Part shown: in pieces, positions 58,471-64,000 of the stretch
Position numbering within the stretch: the first letter of the stretch is position 1
How the letters are laid out: each line of letters starts with the position of its first letter
Origin: Synaphobranchus kaupii
Lineage: Eukaryota; Chordata; Actinopteri; Anguilliformes; Synaphobranchidae
Direction: 5' to 3'
Assembly (NCBI GenBank): GCA_029718625.1
Contig: CM056391.1
Span: 24,616,141-24,680,140 of the forward strand
DNA: 64,000 nt
Translations under genes and position numbers: made by a program
Notes under the pieces: model-generated
Databases searched by the model: none
Told to the model about the DNA's origin: nothing
What the model saw: only the letters and a program-made list of their open reading frames with translations

Positions 58471-58695
58471 CAGGGCGGCAGTGTAGTATAATGGTTAAGG
58501 AACTGGCCTTGTAACCGAAAGGTTGCAGGTTCGATTCCCAGGTTGGACACTGCCGTTGTACCCTTGAGCAAGGTACTTAACCTGAATCGCTTCAGTATAT
58601 ATCCAGCTGTATAAATGGATAATATGTAAAAAAAAAAAAAAAAGTTGTGTAAGTCGCTCTGGATAAGAGCGTCTGCTAAATGCCTATAATGTAAT
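58471..58695 (+). mobile_element. tRNA-derived V-SINE with L2-type tail
   Basis: The head contains a perfect A box (TAGTATAATGG, 58484-58494) and B box (GGTTCGATTCC, 58528-58538), the internal RNA polymerase III promoter of a tRNA. A central V-SINE core follows (TTGAGCAAGGTACTTAACC, about 58564-58582), then an A run (58629-58643) and the L2-type tail TAAGTCGCTCTGGATAAGAG..CTGCTAAATG with decayed terminal repeats. Such SINEs are transcribed by Pol III and mobilised by the L2 LINE whose tail they share. This is the best-preserved SINE here; a reverse copy lies at 20336-20527. Confidence 0.94.
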
Positions 58696-58740
58696 AATTA
58701 CACTGCCATTACTCTGATGTTTCCTGTTGCCCTGAAAACA

Positions 58741-59598
58741 TGGGGCCTCATTCACAAAACTTTTCTTAAATTCTCACTTTTACTCTCAATTAAAGTTCCT
58801 ACGAAGGCCATTGTGGGATTCATGAAACATGCCCAGACCTTTGATTTTGTGCATGTCCCAGGTGCATCAGAGGATGATCGCAAATTGTTCGTAAATTGGA
58901 TGTGCGTGCCTGTTCATGTTGGTTAGCATAAGGAAGTACCCTAGGAGTCCCATAACAAGCTTGCCGACTTCAGGGTCATGTGCATACATCAGCAATTCAT
59001 CCCAAACATATCTGCGCAGTCCCAAAAGATGCACTCTCTCCCCAAGGTACAATTAGCCAACTAATCCAAAAGCAGCAAATGCGCTACTGCTAAGGGTTGG
59101 GTCTGGCTGTGCACTTGTGGGTCTTATCAATCATCATCATCAATCACTTAAAAAAAATAAATAAAATTAATTACATGTGTTCACAACAAGGTGATTATCA
59201 TAAACTAAAACTAAGATGAAAACTTGATCATAAAAAACTGAAAATAAATAAATAAACTGAAATAAAAACACTAAACTAAAATAGCAAACTCCCTCTTAAA
59301 ACGAAACAAATTGAAATTAAAATAGAAAACGAGATAAAAATAAAACTAGTGAACATTCTAAGGTTATTCGGATAGGTTAGGTTAGTGTAGTTAAAATCAA
59401 TAGCCTATTTAATATTAATATATTTTCTTGTTAACATGAGATTGATACTACGTAAACCTTTATGCATTTTTCCAATTTAGATTTTGATCATACCAAAGAA
59501 CAATTCAGATATGAAAAATGAATGCCCAAATGCTCGTCGAAACTTTCGTAGGCACAGTTAATGATGAAATCTGACCATACATACCGAATGAGGCCCAT
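58741..59598. mobile_element. Non-autonomous element with GGGCCTCATTC ends
   Basis: GGGGCCTCATTCACAAAAC at 58742 and its inverted partner GAATGAGGCCCATT at 59586-59599 form short terminal inverted repeats 860 bp apart; this end type is common in fish DNA transposons. Inner similarity continues weakly (TCGTAAATTGG/CTTTCGTAGG). No transposase domain was seen. An A-rich patch lies inside (59148-59345). The superfamily is not assigned, and no target duplication is evident. Confidence 0.55.
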
Positions 59599-62142
59599 TG
59601 TCTCCATATGAATGAGACCCTTAATGAATCAGCCATAATCAATTTTCAAGCCAAATAATATTTTTCCTTGCCTTGTCTGTGGTATTAATCTGATGTGTTG
59701 AGGTTGGAGAAGACATTTTGGCTCAGAAGGAAGTGAACACATTTTACAAAGAACATATAATGAGGATGGGCAATGCATTGCTTTTTTGGCTATTTTTTTT
59801 CTTCAAAGTTTCTCAGACTGGTCCACAGACTGCATCTCTAATTTCCTTATCATGGCATGGATAATGGTATGATTTCTAGAGGGCTGGAGAAGAGAGAGCT
59901 TTACAAATTATCGGCTGAAAGAATACATTTTTATTTGCAGTGTGCTTGTTTTTGTTAATTCAATCTGTTAGCCAATGGAGAACACAAACCAATTATAAAA
60001 TAAATGGTTTGGTTGGCTGAATGTCCCACTAATGTCTCACTTTGTTTTAAGCACTGTTCCCTTTCTTTAATTGAATTCTGAGACCAAATACTTGAACAAC
60101 ACAAAATATCACAAAAGTCTAAATGTCTTTCTCTCATCAGAAATTAGTTCTTTCATAATATCTCTGAATTTGTTTTAACTTTAGCCAAAAACCTGCTTTC
60201 TGCACCATGTGGATTGGGGAAAAGAACAGTTAAATTAGAAATATACAGGTTATGGAGTGTTACTGTGTTAGAAATGTCAATATTTATTATAATCTTTCAA
60301 AATTCAGGATAAGCTCTAATGAACAGAAATCCAGCCTCCGAGCAGTAAAGGAGAAACAGATCTCCTGCTTGAGTTGTTCATCAAATGCAGATTTCATTTT
60401 AATATACTGAGCAATAACTGAGTGGAAAAGTGATTGATTGGAATGCTGTGACCCAGTTACCAGATGACTAGCTGTTAAGGTTTGTTGGTTTTTTGAGAAG
60501 TCATTTTACTATGTTACGTGGTTCATGGCATCGATGATATTCAACATGAGAATGACAGGAGAGTTGAAAAGATATGACGGATATGATAGAGCAAGCATAC
60601 TGATTCCTTTTTTTTAAGGAATCAGCAAAGCAAAAGCGGGCAGTCGTCCCACTTTATGTATTTTTTAACACTAATTGATGGTGGGGGGGGGGTGGGGCTG
60701 GGGGGGGGGGGGGGGGTGGTCAGAGAGAGAGTTGGATGGGATCACAGTACAGGAAGTATCATGGTGATCTAACCCCCAGCCACAGAGGGGGGGGGGGGGG
60801 GGGTTGTACATTTGTACATGGGTTGAAAGTCAGCTGTTCCACATGGTCTCCCCATAATGATTAATTTAAAGAGATGTGAACAGAGTAAAATTGGCAGAAA
60901 ATAAAGGAAATTCATCATTACCCTTCACATCTTTCTGAAGTCTCTTATGGAGGCAAAATGAGAAAGGGGAATGTATTATTTATATACAATGTATTATTAA
61001 TATGATAGTATTTACTAGAAAAAAAACCTGGATGTTATTGAAGTGTAAAACAGTGAGAATATATACATGAGAAAACAAGGATTCTGTAACTCCACTGGGT
61101 TCTAGTATGTTAATTGAACCAACAAATGGTGAGTCTGTCTTGGAGATCAAGCTCTTCAAAGAATCCTTTTGGAAATTATATCTATCAGAGCTTTAGAGAA
61201 AGGTTGTGGGTGTTCTCAGGTCTAATTCATGTTTGAAAGTAATATTATTCACAGGTACATATCATCACAAATAACATATAGCTTTGGCCCAGAGCCACTG
61301 ACTGCAAATAAATAGTGTTCGTCTTAAACTTGATTGATTGAAATGAATTCTAGGTCTGTTGAGTTCATTTTATGCCGAGTACATACCGGTACATTGTACA
61401 CCTATGCACCTAAAGGGATTGAATGTTTTCACATGATTGTGATTTATTATAATTGTATGTATGACATTGCTGTGTTTGCACTTCAAAGAATATTTACTCT
61501 CTCCTGCAGCCAGACTTCAAAGCAGGATGGTGACGTGGAAGTATTGGTTCACGTCTTTCGCTCTGCAATCATGTTATAGCTTTGTGAATCTAATGCTGTT
61601 AATTACACCCCTGATTTATTTAAAGTGTTCAAATTTGCAGCTGATGGATTTTCATTAGCACCTGGGAACTGGGATGGTTTGGGTAAAGTCTCTGGCAATT
61701 AATTTGTCCTGTTGTTCAAGGCTGTGATTGCATTCCTTTATCTGAACCTCTTGGGGACTTTGATAGAGAAACGGAAAAGGCAAAATTGATTTGTTACAGA
61801 CCTGTAATTAAAGTAAAATAGTTGTGTACAACGTGACCCGTTGTACCCCTCTTTAATCCCATTTAAATTTTCTTTTTAAATGCAATCAATTAGGTGTTTT
61901 ATTTAACCCATGTAATCGGTTCTGGGACTGCCTTAATCTTAGAAACCGTACAGAAAGGTAAACAAAGACTTTCTCTTTTCGCTGGTTCAGTAACAGCAGG
62001 GAAATATGCCAGGGAAAACAAATCTCTGGTTTGAAGGCTGGAAAAAGTTCTGTTTCAGCCAATGCCGTTTTTATTCCAGTTCAACCATATTGCAGAGGAT
62101 GACATTTAGCGGTATTATTTTTCCATATTATAGTGACAGTTA
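59599..62142. other. Non-coding DNA with long G runs; possible conserved stretch at 61600-61960
   Basis: No gene recognised. Long G tracts occur at 60683-60717 and 60787-60803. The stretch 61600-61960 is repeat-free and dense in TAAT/ATTA cores (for example AATTAATTTG near 61698 and CAATTAGGTG near 61888), resembling conserved vertebrate enhancers. That is inference only. Confidence 0.4.
60683..60803 (+). repeat. Clustered poly-G tracts (G-quadruplex potential)
   Basis: Runs of about ten, five, and seventeen Gs interrupted by single T or CT at 60683-60717, and another of about seventeen at 60787-60803. Four or more G runs on one strand can fold as G-quadruplexes. Such tracts are also frequent assembly or sequencing error sites. 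Confidence 0.8.
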
Positions 62143-64000
62143 GCCTTCTTCTTCGTTTGGGTGGGATCTTTTGTCCCACATCCCCAGGCTCGGGGCCGAG
62201 GGGCTATCCTTTTACCACCCCGAGCCTAGGGGGGGGTTCACCCGGACTATATTTCAGGGCACACCTCCAGTAGCCACGTCACCGTGTCATCATCCAGAAC
62301 CGACAGACCATGCATCCCATTGGGTGCCCGATAAATCGGGCAGTCCAGGATGACATGGTCTGCGGTTTGTTCCTCCGCGCCACACTCGCAGGCTGCGCAA
62401 GAAGCCAAGCCCCATCTGTGCATCGATGAGCGGAAGCGCCCAACGCCGGTCCGGAGGCGGTTAAGCCTCACCCATGCCAGTCTAGGCAGGTCCACCCCAA
62501 TAGGGGGAAAACCGACGTCTGGGATGAAGTCACGGAGTCTAGAGGTGTTCTCCTCCCACTCCGTGCTCCAGATGTAATCCGCCCACCGTGCCGCACTGAT
62601 GTTAAGATCACTGCATTGCTGCAGGAATTCCTGTGCGGCAGGCACAAATGGGTGTCTCGACTTAAGGCGCCGGGGAGGCTCAGCAATTACAGCGAGCCTT
62701 TCGTGGAGCAGATGGTTTGGCTCCATGGCCCGGCACGCGAGACGTGCTGTGGCTCCCGCGCGGCGAAGCCCAGCGGGCTGGATGCCTGCAAGAATGGGAA
62801 GATTGTCCACGGGAGTGGGACGCAGGCATCCTGTCACGATGCGCAAGGCTTCGTTGATGGGCGTATCGATGAGGCGGGTGTGGGCACTGCGACACCATAC
62901 CGGTGCGCAGTACTCACTAGTCGAGTAAACAAGGGCCAGGGCTGCCGTACGCAATGTTCTTGCGTCGGCGCCCCAGCCTGACCCGACTAGTCGCCTCATC
63001 AATGCCACACGAGATGTTAACTTCTTGCGCAGTGACTCAAGATGTCGGCGAAACGTGAGCGACCTGTCCAATGTCACGCCGAGGTAGATTGGCTCAGCGC
63101 AGCATGGCAGGGGTGTTCCGCCAATATATATTCGGAGCTCACGTTTAGCCTCCCTGTTGTTAAGATGGAAGGCCGCCGACACCGTCTTTGCCTCGCTGAG
63201 CTTCAACCTCCATTTCCAGAGGTATGCCACTAGTGTCTGCATGTCCTGGCTCAAAGTCCCCTCCAATGACTGCCAGTCTCCAGCGGAGTACACCAACGCG
63301 AGGTCATCCGCGTAGGCATACTTCCGCGAGACTGTATCAGGCAAGTCATAAGTGTAGATATTATAGAGGAGGGGGGCCAGGACAGATCCCTGGGGGACGC
63401 CGTTCTTGAGGCGTCGTAACCTGCTTTGCTGTCCGCTACCGGTGGTAAGGTTAAAGCTGCGATTTCGGACAAGCTCCAAGATCATACTGACCATGTGCCT
63501 GTCCGGCAGCAGGCGGAGCAGCTTGCAGGTGAGGCCGCGGTGCCATACGGTATCATAGGCAGCCGTCAGATCGACAAAAACGGCTCCGGCCTTCTTCTTG
63601 AACGAAAAGCTGTCCTCGATGTCTTGAGTCATCAAAGTGACTTGGTCTACGGTCGATCTCCCGCGTCGGAACCCGGCCTGCTCCCGAGGGAGCAGTGGGT
63701 CGACGATCGGTTCGACGCGGGCGTAGATAAGACGCTCGAGGATCTTGAAGGGGATGCAGAGCAAGGAGATGGGACGGTAGCTCTTAGGATCCCCTTCAGG
63801 CTTATTCGGCTTAGGGATCGCGACAACTAGGGCTCTTCTCCAGATTTTGGGGATCTTGAGTTGGCGCAAGCAGGAAGAGAGGAAAGCTCTTAACCAGGAC
63901 TTCAGGGCAGGTGCGGCATGGAGTATAAGCTCCGGGCAGATGGAATCAGGGCCCGGAGCTTTTCCTGGCTTTAGGTGCTGGAGGGCGGCAGCGAACTCCT
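62143..64000 (-). mobile_element. GC-rich LINE, 3' part, open at the window end
   Basis: The minus strand carries a reverse-transcriptase frame followed by a ~100-bp 3' UTR and a short GAA-type tail (TTCTTCTTCG on the plus strand at 62146-62155). GC content is clearly above that of the surroundings. The frame is intact over the whole visible length, which suggests a young insertion. The 5' part with an endonuclease lies beyond position 64000. The RT type is Jockey/I-like; the exact clade is not assigned. Confidence 0.9.
62247..64000 (-). CDS. LINE reverse transcriptase (Jockey/I-like), partial
   Basis: The frame is open from beyond the window end (no stop through 63998) to the stop at 62247; about 583 codons are visible. 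The Met sometimes assigned at 63869 is a TTG (Leu) inside the frame, so no true start is in the window. Numbered from that Leu: SYRPISLL at 30-37, GFRRGRSTVDQV at 66-77, catalytic motif A FVDLTAAYD at 98-106, motif B NGVPQGSVLAPLLYN at 156-170, motif C YADD at 186-189. Upstream of it, GKAPGPDSICPELI is also the expected RT start. The C-terminus has a Cys/His cluster (Cys491, Cys494, Cys496, His505, Cys510) before the stop, as in I/Jockey-type LINEs. All three catalytic Asp are present, with no frameshift. The protein would copy LINE RNA at the target. Confidence 0.92.
   Translation of the reverse strand, partial: EFAAALQHLKPGKAPGPDSICPELILHAAPALKSWLRAFLSSCLRQLKIPKIWRRALVVAIPKPNKPEGDPKSYRPISLLCIPFKILERLIYARVEPIVDPLLPREQAGFRRGRSTVDQVTLMTQDIEDSFSFKKKAGAVFVDLTAAYDTVWHRGLTCKLLRLLPDRHMVSMILELVRNRSFNLTTGSGQQSRLRRLKNGVPQGSVLAPLLYNIYTYDLPDTVSRKYAYADDLALVYSAGDWQSLEGTLSQDMQTLVAYLWKWRLKLSEAKTVSAAFHLNNREAKRELRIYIGGTPLPCCAEPIYLGVTLDRSLTFRRHLESLRKKLTSRVALMRRLVGSGWGADARTLRTAALALVYSTSEYCAPVWCRSAHTRLIDTPINEALRIVTGCLRPTPVDNLPILAGIQPAGLRRAGATARLACRAMEPNHLLHERLAVIAEPPRRLKSRHPFVPAAQEFLQQCSDLNISAARWADYIWSTEWEENTSRLRDFIPDVGFPPIGVDLPRLAWVRLNRLRTGVGRFRSSMHRWGLASCAACECGAEEQTADHVILDCPIYRAPNGMHGLSVLDDDTVTWLLEVCPEI

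Noticed and set aside
58528..58538. Functional tRNA gene
   Set aside because: A and B boxes are present, but the segment continues into a V-SINE core and L2 tail and cannot form a full cloverleaf, so it is a SINE.
62599..62981. Plus-strand frames opposite the LINE
   Set aside because: Antisense shadows of the reverse-transcriptase frame, which has all expected motifs on the minus strand.

Overview
The window looks like intergenic or intronic DNA from a vertebrate, most likely a teleost fish. The evidence is the repeat content: several families of Tc1/mariner transposons, a Sleeping Beauty-type terminal repeat structure, a tRNA-derived V-SINE, L2 tails ending in TGTAA repeats (the arrangement known from eel UnaL2), hAT and PIF/Harbinger elements, long CA/TA/CT microsatellites and CpG-rich patches in an AT-rich background. 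I see no bacterial-style gene organisation and recognise no host protein-coding gene. The TGTAA tails are compatible with an eel-like or other basal teleost, but do not settle the species.

Layout. 1-8.2 kb: mostly anonymous DNA with a foldback transposon (2030-2637, 8-bp target duplication) and an L2-like LINE fragment (3585-4072). 8.2-9 kb: a decayed Tc1 element inside a CA/TA microsatellite. 9-15.5 kb: anonymous DNA, including one copy of an unclassified repeat (12150-12420) whose partner lies at 23750-24090. 15.6-19.1 kb: a CpG-rich, possibly regulatory block split by an intact Tc1-like transposon (16193-17720). 19.6-24.8 kb: a Sleeping Beauty-type non-autonomous element, a reverse-oriented SINE, and a Tc1-type MITE with a 145-bp-arm hairpin. 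25.4-26.9 kb: a second, almost identical intact Tc1-like transposon in opposite orientation. 27.6-28.4 and 33.6-34.1 kb: a MITE and Tc1 relics. 38.9-40.8 kb: a PIF/Harbinger relic. 42.1-44.4 kb: a Tc1 relic, a tandem fish repeat and a hAT foldback nested in it. 51.0-54.8 kb: an L1 retrotransposon on the minus strand whose reverse-transcriptase coding sequence contains a 51-copy 24-bp minisatellite. 56.3-59.6 kb: an L2 tail, a dead Tc1, a V-SINE and a TIR element. 62.1-64 kb: the 3' part of a GC-rich LINE with a long open reverse-transcriptase frame running off the window end.

The only apparently intact protein-coding sequences are selfish: two Tc1-like transposases (341-342 aa from the preferred Met, DD34E triad complete) and the LINE reverse transcriptase. 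The most unusual object is the L1 minisatellite. Its 24-bp unit reads as an octapeptide in the L1 frame, joins recognisable L1 sequence at both ends, and has multiplied to 51 copies, so it most plausibly arose inside the L1 itself. The twin Tc1 copies point to recent transposition and could mediate an inversion of the 7.7 kb between them.

All family assignments come from motif recognition by eye. No alignments, database searches or divergence calculations were run.
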